Source of the DNA: Methylibium sp. Root1272
GTDB lineage: Bacteria > Pseudomonadota > Gammaproteobacteria > Burkholderiales > Burkholderiaceae_C
Assembly: GCF_001425905.1 (NCBI RefSeq)
Contig: NZ_LMDY01000015.1
Location: 230,790-294,789 of the forward strand
Length of the DNA: 64,000 nt
Direction: 5' to 3'
Made by a program: the position numbers and the translations under genes. A model generated the notes under the pieces. That model ran no database searches. It was given only the letters and a program-made list of their open reading frames with translations, and was not told the origin of the DNA. The first letter of the stretch is position 1. Each line of letters opens with the position of its first letter. Below are positions 27,114 through 35,490 of the stretch, piece by piece.

Positions 27114-28205
27114 ATGCTGTTGCGCCTCGCCGACGTCTCCATCCGCTACCCGGCGGCGCACCCGGTCGGCGGTGAACGGCCGGCGGTCGACGGCGTGTCG
27201 TTCGGCCTGGCCGAGGGCGAGATCGGCGTGCTGATCGGCCCCTCGGGCTGCGGCAAGACCTCGCTGTTGCGCGCCGTCGCCGGGTTGGAGCCGCTGGCAG
27301 GTGGAAGCATCTCGCTGGGTGACGAACTGCTGGGCGATGCCGCCAGCGGCCGCCATCTCGCTCCGGAGCAGCGCCGCATCGGCATGGTGTTCCAGGACTA
27401 CGCCCTGTTTCCCCACCTGAGCGTCGCGCAGAACGTGGCGTTCGGCCTGCACGGCCTGCCGAGGGCGCAGCGGGAGCAGCGCGTGGCCGAACTGCTCGAC
27501 CTGGTGGGCCTGGGCAGCGCCGCGAAGCGCGCGCCGCACCAGTTGTCGGGCGGACAGCAGCAGCGCATCGCCCTGGCCCGGGCCCTGGCGCCCGCCCCGC
27601 GGCTGCTGCTGCTGGACGAACCCTTTTCCAGCCTCGACGTCGACCTGCGCGAGCGCCTGGCGCAGGAACTGCGTGCGATCCTCAAGCGGACCGGCACGAC
27701 GGCGCTCTTCGTCACCCACGATCAGCTCGAGGCCTTCGCCCTGGGCGACGTGATCGGCGTGATGCACCGTGGCCGCCTCGACCAGTGGGACAGCGCCTAC
27801 CAGCTCTACCACCGCCCGGCGACACGCTTCGTGGCCGACTTCATCGGGCACGGCGTGTTCGCGCCGGCCCGCATCGTCGACGGCGCCGACGGCCCGCGCG
27901 TGCACACCCCCGTGGGCGATCTGAACGACGTCGAGGAATGCCCCCTGCCCGGCGCCTACCCGGGCGGCGAGTGCGAGGTGCTGCTGCGTGCGGACGACAT
28001 CGTCCACGACGACAGCTCGCCGGTGAAGGCGCGTATCGAACGCAAGGCCTTCCGTGGCTCCGAGTTCCTGTACACGCTGCAACTGGCCAGCGGCGAACAG
28101 GTCCTCGCCCACGTGCCCTCGCATCACGATCACCAGCTCGGCGAGTGGATCGGCATCCGCGCCGAGGTCGACCACGTGGTCACCTTCCCGCGCCAGACGA
28201 GCTAA
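27114..28205 (+). CDS. Fe(III)-type ABC transporter ATP-binding protein (FbpC-like)
   Basis: A 363-residue ABC ATPase. Walker A GPSGCGKT is at residues 42-49, the signature HQLSGGQQQRIALARALAP follows, then Walker B LLLLDEPFSSLD and the switch histidine in FVTHDQLEAF. The C-terminal region (from about residue 245) resembles the TOBE domain of FbpC/SfuC (VLLRADDIVHDDSSPVKARIERKAFRGSEFLYTLQL). It pairs with the divergent fused permease. The ATG at 27114 is preferred because the longer upstream frame would read through the regulatory region. Confidence 0.92.
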   Translation: MLLRLADVSIRYPAAHPVGGERPAVDGVSFGLAEGEIGVLIGPSGCGKTSLLRAVAGLEPLAGGSISLGDELLGDAASGRHLAPEQRRIGMVFQDYALFPHLSVAQNVAFGLHGLPRAQREQRVAELLDLVGLGSAAKRAPHQLSGGQQQRIALARALAPAPRLLLLDEPFSSLDVDLRERLAQELRAILKRTGTTALFVTHDQLEAFALGDVIGVMHRGRLDQWDSAYQLYHRPATRFVADFIGHGVFAPARIVDGADGPRVHTPVGDLNDVEECPLPGAYPGGECEVLLRADDIVHDDSSPVKARIERKAFRGSEFLYTLQLASGEQVLAHVPSHHDHQLGEWIGIRAEVDHVVTFPRQTS

Positions 28206-28314
28206 GCGCAGCGTCGCGCCGGCACCGCGTCCCGGTCCGGCAGCGTAGGTAAAAGCCTGCAAAGCCTTCCAAACGACGCAACTTTGGGGCCTGGCGCAGA
28301 CTCACATTGGGGAT

Positions 28315-28331
28315 GCCAGTCCTATACTGGC
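28315..28331 (+). promoter_or_regulatory. ctpA promoter -10 box embedded in a perfect dyad
   Basis: TATACT (28323-28328) overlaps the inverted repeat GCCAGT-N5-ACTGGC (28315-28331). This could be an operator for a dimeric repressor over the -10 element. The ctpA ATG is 33 bases downstream of the -10 box. Confidence 0.45.
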
Positions 28332-28361
28332 CTGCAGCAATCGAAAAGGAACCCGGACGTC

Positions 28362-29804
28362 ATGGGTGCAAAGACAAAAGTGGCTGGTTGGATCGTCGTC
28401 GGGGCGGTCGCAGGGGCACTGACCACGATGCAATTGACCGCGACGGCACGCAATCCGTCGGCCGCCTTGCCGCTGGAGGAACTGCAGCAGCTCGCCGCGG
28501 TCTTCGGCATGGTGAAGAGCGACTACGTCGAACCGGTCGACGAGAAGAAGCTGATCACCGACGCGATCGGCGGCATGGTCGCCGGCCTCGACCCGCACTC
28601 GCAGTACTTCGACAAGAAGACCTTCAAGGAATTCCGCGAGGGCACCAGCGGCCGCTTCGTCGGCGTCGGCATCGAGATCGGCATGGAAGACGGGCTGGTC
28701 AAGGTCGTCTCGCCGATCGAGGGCTCGCCGGCCTTCCGGGCTGGCGTGAAGAGCGGCGACCTGATCACCAAGATCGACGACAGCTTCGTCAAGGGCCTGA
28801 CGATGGACCAGGCCGTCAAGAAGATGCGCGGCGAGCCCAACACCAAGGTCGTGCTCACGGTATTCCGCAAGGCCGAGAGCCGCAGCTTCCCGGTCACCAT
28901 CACGCGTGAAGAGATCCGCGTGCAGAGCGTGCGCTCGAAGATGGTCGAGCCCGGCTACGCATGGTTGCGTGTGAGCCAGTTCCAGGATCGCACCGTCGAG
29001 GACTTCGCGAACAAGCTGACCGACCTGTACAAGCAGGACCCCAACCTCAAGGGCCTCGTGCTCGACCTGCGCAACGACCCGGGCGGCCTGCTCGAGGCGT
29101 CGGTGGCGATCTCCGCCGCCTTCCTGCCGAAGGACGTGACGGTGGTGTCCACGAACGGGCAGATCGCCGAGTCGAAGGCCGTTTTCAAGGCCAATCCGGA
29201 GTTCTACTCGCGCCGCGGCAGTGATCCGCTGAAGAAGCTGCCCGACGGGCTGAAGAACGTGCCTCTGATCGTGCTGGTGAACGAAGGCTCGGCGTCCGCC
29301 AGCGAGATCGTCGCCGGTGCGTTGCAGGACCACAAGCGCGCCACCGTGATGGGCAGCCAGACCTTCGGCAAGGGCTCGGTGCAGACCGTGCGCCAGCTCT
29401 CGCCCGACACGGCGCTGAAGATCACCACCGCGCGCTATTACACGCCGAGCGGCCGCTCGATCCAGGCCACCGGCATCGTGCCCGACGTGTGGCTCGACGA
29501 GACGGCCGAAGGCAACGTGTTCGCCGCCATCCGCACCCGCGAGGCCGACCTGGAGAAACACATCTCCAGCGGCCAGGGGCCGGAGGTCAAGGATCCGGCG
29601 CGCGAGAAGGCCCGCGAGGAAGCGCTGAAAAAGCTGGAAGAGGCGAACGCCAAGGACAAGGACAAGGGACCCAAGCCCCTGCCCGAGTTCGGCAGCGCCG
29701 AAGACTTCCCGTTGCAGCAGGCGCTGAACCGCCTGAAGGGCAAGACGGTGCTGGCCTCGAAGACCCAGACCGAGCGCAAGCCCGAGGACACCAAGACCAA
29801 CTGA
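28362..29804 (+). CDS. ctpA: Carboxy-terminal processing protease (S41 family)
   Basis: A 480-residue periplasmic serine protease of the CtpA/Prc family, anchored by an N-terminal hydrophobic segment (VAGWIVVGAVAGALTTMQL). A PDZ domain spans about residues 95-180 (GRFVGVGIEIGMEDGLVKVVSPIEGSPAFRAGVKSGD). The catalytic core has NEGSASASEIVAGALQDHKR at 307-326 with the nucleophilic serine in GSASASE, and the catalytic lysine Lys337 in TFGKGSVQT. The charged C-terminal tail (KDPAREKAREEALKKLEE) may be a coiled coil. The ATG at 28362 avoids upstream residues that contain the promoter. Ends at a strong terminator. Confidence 0.94.
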   Translation: MGAKTKVAGWIVVGAVAGALTTMQLTATARNPSAALPLEELQQLAAVFGMVKSDYVEPVDEKKLITDAIGGMVAGLDPHSQYFDKKTFKEFREGTSGRFVGVGIEIGMEDGLVKVVSPIEGSPAFRAGVKSGDLITKIDDSFVKGLTMDQAVKKMRGEPNTKVVLTVFRKAESRSFPVTITREEIRVQSVRSKMVEPGYAWLRVSQFQDRTVEDFANKLTDLYKQDPNLKGLVLDLRNDPGGLLEASVAISAAFLPKDVTVVSTNGQIAESKAVFKANPEFYSRRGSDPLKKLPDGLKNVPLIVLVNEGSASASEIVAGALQDHKRATVMGSQTFGKGSVQTVRQLSPDTALKITTARYYTPSGRSIQATGIVPDVWLDETAEGNVFAAIRTREADLEKHISSGQGPEVKDPAREKAREEALKKLEEANAKDKDKGPKPLPEFGSAEDFPLQQALNRLKGKTVLASKTQTERKPEDTKTN

Positions 29805-29830
29805 CGGAGCGCCCCGTTCGGGCTCCCAAG

Positions 29831-29863
29831 CGAAGAGCCCGCCACGGCGGGCTCTTCGCTTTC
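29831..29863 (+). terminator. Terminator after ctpA
   Basis: GAAGAGCCCGCC pairs perfectly with GGCGGGCTCTTC (12 bp or more, very small loop), then GCTTTCC. The T-tract is short, but the stem is strong and sits just after the ctpA stop. Confidence 0.7.
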
Positions 29864-29889
29864 CGCAGCCCCTCGGTGGCCTGCGAAGC

Positions 29890-29901
29890 TATTCTCGCGC
29901 C
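29890..29901 (+). promoter_or_regulatory. -10-like TATTCT six bases before ATG
   Basis: TATTCT (29890-29895) plus six bases leads directly to the ATG of the MoeB/ThiF-like gene. Confidence 0.4.
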
Positions 29902-30666
29902 ATGAACGACGACCAGCTGCTGCGCTACAGCCGCCACATCCTGCTCGACGAGATCGGCATCGAGGGCCAGCAGCGCCTCCTCGATGCCCATGCGCTGGTC
30001 ATCGGCGCCGGCGGTCTGGGTTCGCCGGCGCTGCTCTACCTGGGCACGGCCGGGGTCGGGACGATCACCGTGGCCGACCATGACACCGTGGACCTGACCA
30101 ACCTGCAGCGCCAGATCGCGCACGACATGGCGCGCATCGGCACGCCGAAGGCGCAATCGGCTGCGCGCAGCATCGCCGCCATCAACCCCGAGGTGCGGGT
30201 GCGGGCCCTGGCCGAGCGAGCCGATGCCGCGCGGCTCGACGCGCTGGTGCGCGAGGCCGACGTGGTACTCGACTGCAGCGACAACTTCGCGACGCGCCAC
30301 GCGGTCAACCGTGCCTGCGCCGTGCACCGCAAGCCGCTGGTGGCCGGCGCGGCGATCCGCTTCGACGGCCAGATCTCGGTCTACGACGTGCGCGACGACG
30401 CCAGCCCCTGCTACGCCTGCCTGTTCCCCGAGGACAGCGCCTTCGAGGAGGTGCGCTGCTCGACGATGGGCGTGTTCGCGCCGCTGGTCGGCATCATCGG
30501 CAGCATGCAGGCCGCCGAGGCGCTGAAGCTGCTGGCCGGCATCGGGCCGACGCTGGCGGGGCGTCTGCAGATGCTCGACGGCCGCGCGATGGAATGGACC
30601 GAGATCCGCCTCGCCCGCCGCACCGACTGCCCGGTGTGCGGGCTGCATCGCGGACCTGCGAGGTAA
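29902..30666 (+). CDS. HesA/MoeB/ThiF family adenylyltransferase
   Basis: A 254-residue E1-like enzyme that adenylates the C-terminus of a ubiquitin-fold sulfur carrier (MoaD or ThiS). The nucleotide loop GAGGLGS is at residues 35-41, with DHDTVDLTNLQRQ and DCSDNFATRHAVN typical of MoeB/ThiF. Zinc ligands are CYAC (170, 173) and CPVC (243, 246); the cysteine corresponding to the conserved catalytic position is Cys186 in EEVRCSTMGV. No rhodanese domain and no carrier protein gene is nearby, so molybdopterin and thiamine roles cannot be separated. Confidence 0.92.
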   Translation: MNDDQLLRYSRHILLDEIGIEGQQRLLDAHALVIGAGGLGSPALLYLGTAGVGTITVADHDTVDLTNLQRQIAHDMARIGTPKAQSAARSIAAINPEVRVRALAERADAARLDALVREADVVLDCSDNFATRHAVNRACAVHRKPLVAGAAIRFDGQISVYDVRDDASPCYACLFPEDSAFEEVRCSTMGVFAPLVGIIGSMQAAEALKLLAGIGPTLAGRLQMLDGRAMEWTEIRLARRTDCPVCGLHRGPAR

Positions 30667-30675
30667 GCTGGGCGC
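30664..30675 (+). promoter_or_regulatory. -10-like TAAGCT six bases before ATG
   Basis: TAAGCT (30664-30669), overlapping the stop of the upstream MoeB/ThiF-like gene, ends six bases before the LOG gene ATG. Confidence 0.3.
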
Positions 30676-31581
30676 ATGGACGACACGACCCACGATCTGC
30701 GCGCGCGCAATTTCCCCTCGGCCCAGGAAGACGTGGCCGCGGTCACGCCGGCCTCTCGCTATGCCGGCCCCGAAAGCGCCTACCGCCTGGCCTTCGACGA
30801 CAAGGAGTTCCTGCTGCGCGAGGAACTGCGCCCGGTGCGCATGCAGCTCGAGCTGCTCAAGCCCGAACTGGTGCAGCGCGAGCACCGCATCGAATCGACC
30901 ATCGTGATTTTCGGCAGCGCGCGCATCCTGCCGCGCGACGAGGCGCTGCAGCGCGTCGCCGCCGCGCAGGCCCTGGGCGACACCGACGCGCTCAAGCGCG
31001 CCGAGATGCAGCTCGCGATGTCGCATCACTACGAGGAAGCGCGGCGCTTCGCCGGCATCGTCACGACGGCCTCGAAGCTGCTCGACGAGCCGATCGCCGT
31101 CGTCACCGGCGGCGGCCCCGGCATCATGGAGGCCGGCAACCGCGGCGCCTTCGAGACCAACGGTCCGAGCATCGGCCTCAACATCGTGCTGCCGCACGAG
31201 CAGGCGCCCAACGACTACATCACACCGGAGCTGTGCTTCCAGTTCCACTACTTCGCGCTGCGCAAGATGCACTTCCTGATGCGCGCGATCGCACTGGTGT
31301 GCTTCCCCGGTGGCTTCGGCACGCTCGACGAGACCTTCGAGGCGCTGACGCTGATGCAGACCGGCAAGATCCGCCGCCGCCCGGTACTGCTGTTCGGGCG
31401 CGAGTTCTGGACCAAGCTGATCAATTTCGACCTGCTGGTCGGCACCGGCATGATCAATTCCGAGGACCTGAAGCTGTTCCATTTCGTCGAAAGCGCCGAA
31501 GAGGCCTGGGGCGTGATCGAGCGCCACTACGGGCTCGACGCCCTCGACACCCAGACCGGCGCCTTCGCCGAGGACGTCTGA
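30676..31581 (+). CDS. LOG family protein (TIGR00730-like, nucleotide 5'-monophosphate phosphoribohydrolase)
   Basis: A 301-residue Rossmann-type protein of the LOG/lysine-decarboxylase-like family. Diagnostic motifs are VVTGGGPGIMEAGNRGAF and CFPGGFGTLDETFEALTLMQTGK, the PGGxGTxxE loop carrying catalytic Arg/Glu. These enzymes cleave nucleoside monophosphates to base and ribose 5-phosphate (cytokinin-activating type in plants and pathogens). The N-terminal 80 residues are an additional helical region. The arginase gene follows 13 bases later with a GGAGGG ribosome-binding site. Confidence 0.88.
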   Translation: MDDTTHDLRARNFPSAQEDVAAVTPASRYAGPESAYRLAFDDKEFLLREELRPVRMQLELLKPELVQREHRIESTIVIFGSARILPRDEALQRVAAAQALGDTDALKRAEMQLAMSHHYEEARRFAGIVTTASKLLDEPIAVVTGGGPGIMEAGNRGAFETNGPSIGLNIVLPHEQAPNDYITPELCFQFHYFALRKMHFLMRAIALVCFPGGFGTLDETFEALTLMQTGKIRRRPVLLFGREFWTKLINFDLLVGTGMINSEDLKLFHFVESAEEAWGVIERHYGLDALDTQTGAFAEDV

Positions 31582-31594
31582 ACCCGGAGGGTCC

Positions 31595-32530
31595 ATGAGC
31601 GCCGACGTCAGCCGCCTCGCCCCGAAGATCTCGCTGATCGGTGCCCCCACCGACATCGGCGCCGGCGCGCGGGGCGCGTCGATGGGACCGGAGGCGCTGC
31701 GCGTCGCCAACCTGCAGAGCACGCTCGAGGCGCATGGCCTGGAGGTCGTCGATCGCGGCAACCTCAACGGCCCCAGCAACCCCTGGCTGCCGCCGACCGA
31801 GGGCTACCGCCACCTCGCCGAGGTCGTGGCATGGAACACCGCGGTGCACGAGGCGGTGCATGCGGAGCTCGAGCGGGGCCGGCTGCCCATCCTGCTGGGC
31901 GGCGACCATTGCCTCGCGATCGGCAGCATCAGCGCGGTGGCCCGCCACTGCCGCGAGGCCGGCAAGAAGCTGCGCGTGCTGTGGCTCGATGCGCACGCCG
32001 ACTTCAACACCAACGTGCTGACGCCCACCGGCAACGTGCATGGCATGCCGGTCGCGTGCCTGTGCGGCCGCGGCCCGCAGGCGCTGATCGAGATCGGCGG
32101 CCAGGTGCCGGCGATCAACCCGAAGTGGGTGCGCCAGATCGGCATCCGCAGCGTCGACGCCGGCGAGCGGCGGCTGGTGCACGAGGTCGACCTCGAGGTG
32201 TTCGACATGCGCTACATCGACGAGATGGGCATGCGCCACACGATGGAGCTGGCGCTCGCGACGCTGGACGCCAACACCCACCTGCACGTGAGCTTCGACG
32301 TCGATTTCCTCGACCCGCCCATCGCGCCCGGCGTCGGCACCACCGTCAATGGCGGCCCGACCTATCGCGAGGCGCAGCTGTGCATGGAGATGATCGCCGA
32401 CACCGGCCGCCTGGCGTCGCTCGACGTGATGGAACTCAACCCGGCCTTCGACGTGCGCAATGCGACCGCGGTGCTCGCGGTGGATCTGGTGGAGTCGCTG
32501 TTCGGCAAGAGCACGCTGATGCGCAAGTAG
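31595..32530 (+). CDS. rocF: Arginase
   Basis: A 311-residue ureohydrolase converting arginine to ornithine and urea. The binuclear manganese ligands are all visible: GGDHCLAIG, WLDAHADFNT and HVSFDVDFLDPPIAPG. N-terminal IGAPTDIGAGARGASMGPEALR and the substrate segment NVHGMPVACL fit arginase rather than agmatinase. A GGAGGG ribosome-binding site precedes the ATG. It probably shares a transcript with the LOG gene. Arginine synthesis (argH) is at the other end of the window. Confidence 0.93.
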   Translation: MSADVSRLAPKISLIGAPTDIGAGARGASMGPEALRVANLQSTLEAHGLEVVDRGNLNGPSNPWLPPTEGYRHLAEVVAWNTAVHEAVHAELERGRLPILLGGDHCLAIGSISAVARHCREAGKKLRVLWLDAHADFNTNVLTPTGNVHGMPVACLCGRGPQALIEIGGQVPAINPKWVRQIGIRSVDAGERRLVHEVDLEVFDMRYIDEMGMRHTMELALATLDANTHLHVSFDVDFLDPPIAPGVGTTVNGGPTYREAQLCMEMIADTGRLASLDVMELNPAFDVRNATAVLAVDLVESLFGKSTLMRK

Positions 32531-32546
32531 CGGTACCAGCCGGCGC

Positions 32547-33059
32547 TCAATCGCACGGCCCGTGGCGCCGCCGGAAATCGCGCGGCAGCTCGGGGTCCGG
32601 CACGGAGAACAGGCCGCGCCCCGCAGCGCGGGCACGCCGCTCCTGACCGGCATAGGGGCCCGGGTTATCGCCGTAGCGAGCCGACCAAGCGTGGCCCTCG
32701 GCGACCAGCCAGGCGCCCACGTCCTGTTCGCCCAGCCACAGTGTCCCGAGGGCACGGCCGTGCATGTCGGTCGCACGCCGTCGCACCGTGACGCGGCGGT
32801 CCTGCACGCGCTCCGCCAGGGCGGCGCCGGCTGCGCTACCGTGCGGCTGGCAGCGTTCGGGCGCGTCCAGGCCCACCAGCCGCAGCTTCACGGGCTTGCG
32901 GCGACCGTGGCCTTCGGTCACGTCGGGTCGCACCCAGACCGTGTCGCCATCGGTGATGCGGGTGACCACGCCATCGAAGCGTTCTTCCGCTGCCACGGCA
33001 TGGCCCGACACCACCATGGCGGCCAGCCACGCCATCGCCTGCAGACCCCACCGCTTCAT
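32547..33059 (-). CDS. Secreted thermonuclease (SNase-like) family protein
   Basis: A 170-residue nuclease-fold protein with a signal peptide (MKRWGLQAMAWLAAMVVSGHAVA). The OB-fold SNase motifs are FDGVVTRITDGDTVWVRPD, KLRLVGLDAPERCQPHG (with the catalytic-type Asp and Arg), and DMHGRALGTLWLGEQDVGAWLVAEGHAW. It should be periplasmic or secreted and degrade nucleic acids in a calcium-dependent way. Start overlaps the preceding ykvA-like stop by 4 bases. Confidence 0.87.
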   Translation of the reverse strand: MKRWGLQAMAWLAAMVVSGHAVAAEERFDGVVTRITDGDTVWVRPDVTEGHGRRKPVKLRLVGLDAPERCQPHGSAAGAALAERVQDRRVTVRRRATDMHGRALGTLWLGEQDVGAWLVAEGHAWSARYGDNPGPYAGQERRARAAGRGLFSVPDPELPRDFRRRHGPCD

Positions 33060-33451
33060 GCAGCGCCCCAGGTGCGCCACGCCCACCACGCCAGCAAGCC
33101 GCCGCACAGCAGCCACACCGCGGCGATCAGCAACACGCCCCACAGCATCTTCGGCACGCGCTCGCCACTGGCCTCGGCCTCGCGCAGCCGGGCCTGCCAC
33201 AGCGCGTCGGGGGTCAGCTTGACGGCCAGTGCGATTCCCAGCGGCAGCAGCACCAGTTCGTCGAGCATGCCCAGCACCGGGATGAAATCAGGGATCAGAT
33301 CGATCGGGCTCAGCGCGTAGGCGATCACCAGGATGGCGATGAGCTTGGGCGCGCGCGGCGTGTCCGGGTGCTTGAACAGCTTCCACAGCGCCAGCAGGTA
33401 GATCGCGAGCCGCGCCCGGTTCGCCCGGCCGAACAGGGCGCCGAGCTTCAT
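33056..33451 (-). CDS. YkvA/DUF1232 family membrane protein
   Basis: A 131-residue protein with the DUF1232 core KLIAILVIAYALSPIDLIPDFIPVLGMLDELVLLPLGIALA, which contains the diagnostic YxxSPIDLIPDxIPVlGxlDD-like signature, and a C-terminal hydrophobic helix (MLWGVLLIAAVWLLCGGLLAWWAW). Function is unknown. It overlaps both neighbours by ATGA, forming a three-gene unit DUF429-ykvA-nuclease. Confidence 0.9.
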   Translation of the reverse strand: MKLGALFGRANRARLAIYLLALWKLFKHPDTPRAPKLIAILVIAYALSPIDLIPDFIPVLGMLDELVLLPLGIALAVKLTPDALWQARLREAEASGERVPKMLWGVLLIAAVWLLCGGLLAWWAWRTWGAA

Positions 33452-34320
33452 GCTGCGCTCCCGACATCGGCGTTCCAGGGCGCGGTGACGATCCAGCCTT
33501 CCAGCGGATCGATCGCCGGCGGCAAGCCGTGATTCGACTGCGTCGCGGCCCACGCGGCCTGCAACATGCAGAGCACGGCGTCGAGCCGGTCGCCGCGCGC
33601 GTCGGCCACCAGTTCGTCGCGCTGCGCATGGCGCAACTTCAGGCGCAGGCCGAGGCGCGAACGGCCCTGCTCCAGGGCGTCGACCAGGTCCTTGCGGGCG
33701 ATCAGGCGTTCGGGTGTCTGCTTCGCGCGTTCGTCGCTCTTGTACGAGCGCGCACCGATCAGCTCGCGCGCCAGCAGCCCGGGGTAGGCCTCGAGCGCCA
33801 CACGCTGCGGATCGCCGGCGTGCAGACCGGCCAGCGTCACGCCTGCATCGACGAGCCGTGGCACGCCTGCATGCAGCATGTAGGCGACGGGCGGATTGAC
33901 CCACTTCATCGACGGGCTCGACCCGGCCGGCCCATCGGTCGCACGGTGGGCGAACTTGGCCCCGGCAGGCCGGGCCGCGCAGAAGGCCGAGAAGCGCTCG
34001 CGGATCTCGCTGCGCGGCAGCGCCGCATAGACGCGCAGCCAGGGCAGCCAGGCCAGTGGCCAGCCCTGCGCGACGACCAGTTCGCGCGGCAGGCCGAACG
34101 GCAGATCGAAGCCCCCCAGCCAGGGACCGGGCCGCTGCAGCAAGGCCGAGAACGCCGAAAGATCGGGCAGCAGCTCGATCGCATCGAGACGCAGCAGGGA
34201 GCCGTCGGCATGGCCGCGCGCCAGCACGATGGGCTTGCGTCGTGTGGGCGCGCTGCTGAAGTCGACACCCAGCAAGGGCAGGGTTGCGACGGCGGCGACG
34301 GAGGATGGGGGGGCTGACAT
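33448..34320 (-). CDS. DUF429 domain protein
   Basis: A 290-residue protein of the DUF429 family, which adopts an RNase H-like fold related to predicted nucleases. Recognisable segments are LLGVDFSSAPTRRKPIVLARG (the first acidic strand), GGFDLPFGLPRELV, VALEAYPGLLARELIGARSYKS and RGDRLDAVLCMLQAAWA (C-terminal acidic motif). Biochemical function is not established. The ATG at 34320 removes a long upstream frame antisense to the DUF748 gene. It begins a tight operon with ykvA and the SNase gene. Confidence 0.85.
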   Translation of the reverse strand: MSAPPSSVAAVATLPLLGVDFSSAPTRRKPIVLARGHADGSLLRLDAIELLPDLSAFSALLQRPGPWLGGFDLPFGLPRELVVAQGWPLAWLPWLRVYAALPRSEIRERFSAFCAARPAGAKFAHRATDGPAGSSPSMKWVNPPVAYMLHAGVPRLVDAGVTLAGLHAGDPQRVALEAYPGLLARELIGARSYKSDERAKQTPERLIARKDLVDALEQGRSRLGLRLKLRHAQRDELVADARGDRLDAVLCMLQAAWAATQSNHGLPPAIDPLEGWIVTAPWNADVGSAA

Positions 34321-34345
34321 GGACGCTGGGACTCTACCGGCCCGC

Positions 34346-34357
34346 GACAATCCCGGC
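34346..34357 (+). promoter_or_regulatory. -10-like GACAAT six bases before ATG
   Basis: GACAAT (34346-34351) ends six bases before the DUF748 gene ATG, with the divergent DUF429 gene starting 37 bases to the left. Confidence 0.35.
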
Positions 34358-35458
34358 ATGACGACTGCTGCCGCGCCTCTGCCCCGCCCTGCCCCGCGCC
34401 GCCTGGTCCGCGGCCTGGTGATCGGTCTGGCCATCGCGCTGGCGACCTTGGCAGTGATCTGGCAGCTGGCGGCACACCGGCTGCAGCAGCACCTGGTGGC
34501 TGCGCTCGGCCCGCGCAGCGAGGTGGGATCGATCGGTCTCACCTGGGGCGGAGTCGAGATCCTCGGTCTGCGCATCGCCGCAGCGCCGGGCAGCGGTTGG
34601 CCGTCCGCCGACGAGCTGCGGGCGCCCCGCGTGGTGGTGGCGCCGGACCTGTGGTCCGCGCTGCGCGGCCGCATCGGGGTGCACAGCGTGCGCATCGAGG
34701 ACGGCTACATCTCGCTGCTGCGCGGCCGCGACGGCCAGCTGCAGGTGCTGCCCGCGCTGCTGGGTCGACGCGAAAAGGCCGGTGCTGAACGCCGCGGCGG
34801 CAGCCTGCCCGCGGTGCGGATCGGCGACGTGCAATTGCACGGGACCGAGATCGCGTTCTACGACGCTTCGGTGAGCCGGCCACCGCTGGCGCTGCGGCTG
34901 GTGGACATGCAGGCTCGGATCGGGCCGCTCGCGCTGCCGGCGCTGGACACGGCGACGCAGATCGATATCACCGCCGGAGTCCGCGGCGCGCGGGCGGGCC
35001 AGGAAGGCCGGCTCGAGTTGCGCGGAAGCGCGACCGGGGCCACCCGTGACGCAGCGCTGAAACTCAGCCTGCGCCGCGTCGATCTGCTCGCGCTGCAGCC
35101 CTACATGAACCGGGTGACCGAAGGCGGCGTGAAGCACGGCGCACTCGATCTCGATCTGGCGCTCACCGTGAAACACCAGCAGCTGCATGCGCCGGGGCAC
35201 ATGACGCTGAGTCAGCTGGAGCTCGGCGATGGCAACTTCGCCGGCCTGCCACGCAAGGCCATGCTGGCCTTCATGAGCCGTCACGACCGCATCGAACTCG
35301 ATTTCACTCTGGAAGGCCGGCTCGACGACCCGGCGTTCTCGCTCAACGAGAACTTCGCGACGCGCGTCGCCTCGGCGCTGGGCAACGTGGTGGGCCTGAG
35401 CGTGGAAGGTGTGGTCGAAGGCGTCGGCAGCGTCGTCAAGGGGCTGTTCGGACGCTGA
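34358..35458 (+). CDS. AsmA-like / DUF748 domain protein
   Basis: A 366-residue inner-membrane-anchored protein with a transmembrane helix at about residues 14-38 (GLVIGLAIALATLAVIWQLAA) and a periplasmic AsmA-like body. DUF748-type segments include VGSIGLTWGGVEILGLRIAA, HSVRIEDGYISLLRG and LQPYMNRVTEGGVKHGALDLDLAL. The C-terminus VGLSVEGVVEGVGSVVKGLFGR is typical. AsmA-like proteins are linked to lipid traffic or outer-membrane homeostasis; tamB in this window belongs to the same superfamily. Confidence 0.83.
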   Translation: MTTAAAPLPRPAPRRLVRGLVIGLAIALATLAVIWQLAAHRLQQHLVAALGPRSEVGSIGLTWGGVEILGLRIAAAPGSGWPSADELRAPRVVVAPDLWSALRGRIGVHSVRIEDGYISLLRGRDGQLQVLPALLGRREKAGAERRGGSLPAVRIGDVQLHGTEIAFYDASVSRPPLALRLVDMQARIGPLALPALDTATQIDITAGVRGARAGQEGRLELRGSATGATRDAALKLSLRRVDLLALQPYMNRVTEGGVKHGALDLDLALTVKHQQLHAPGHMTLSQLELGDGNFAGLPRKAMLAFMSRHDRIELDFTLEGRLDDPAFSLNENFATRVASALGNVVGLSVEGVVEGVGSVVKGLFGR

Positions 35459-35490
35459 CTTGCGTTGGCATCGAAGGGCCCGGCCATCTC

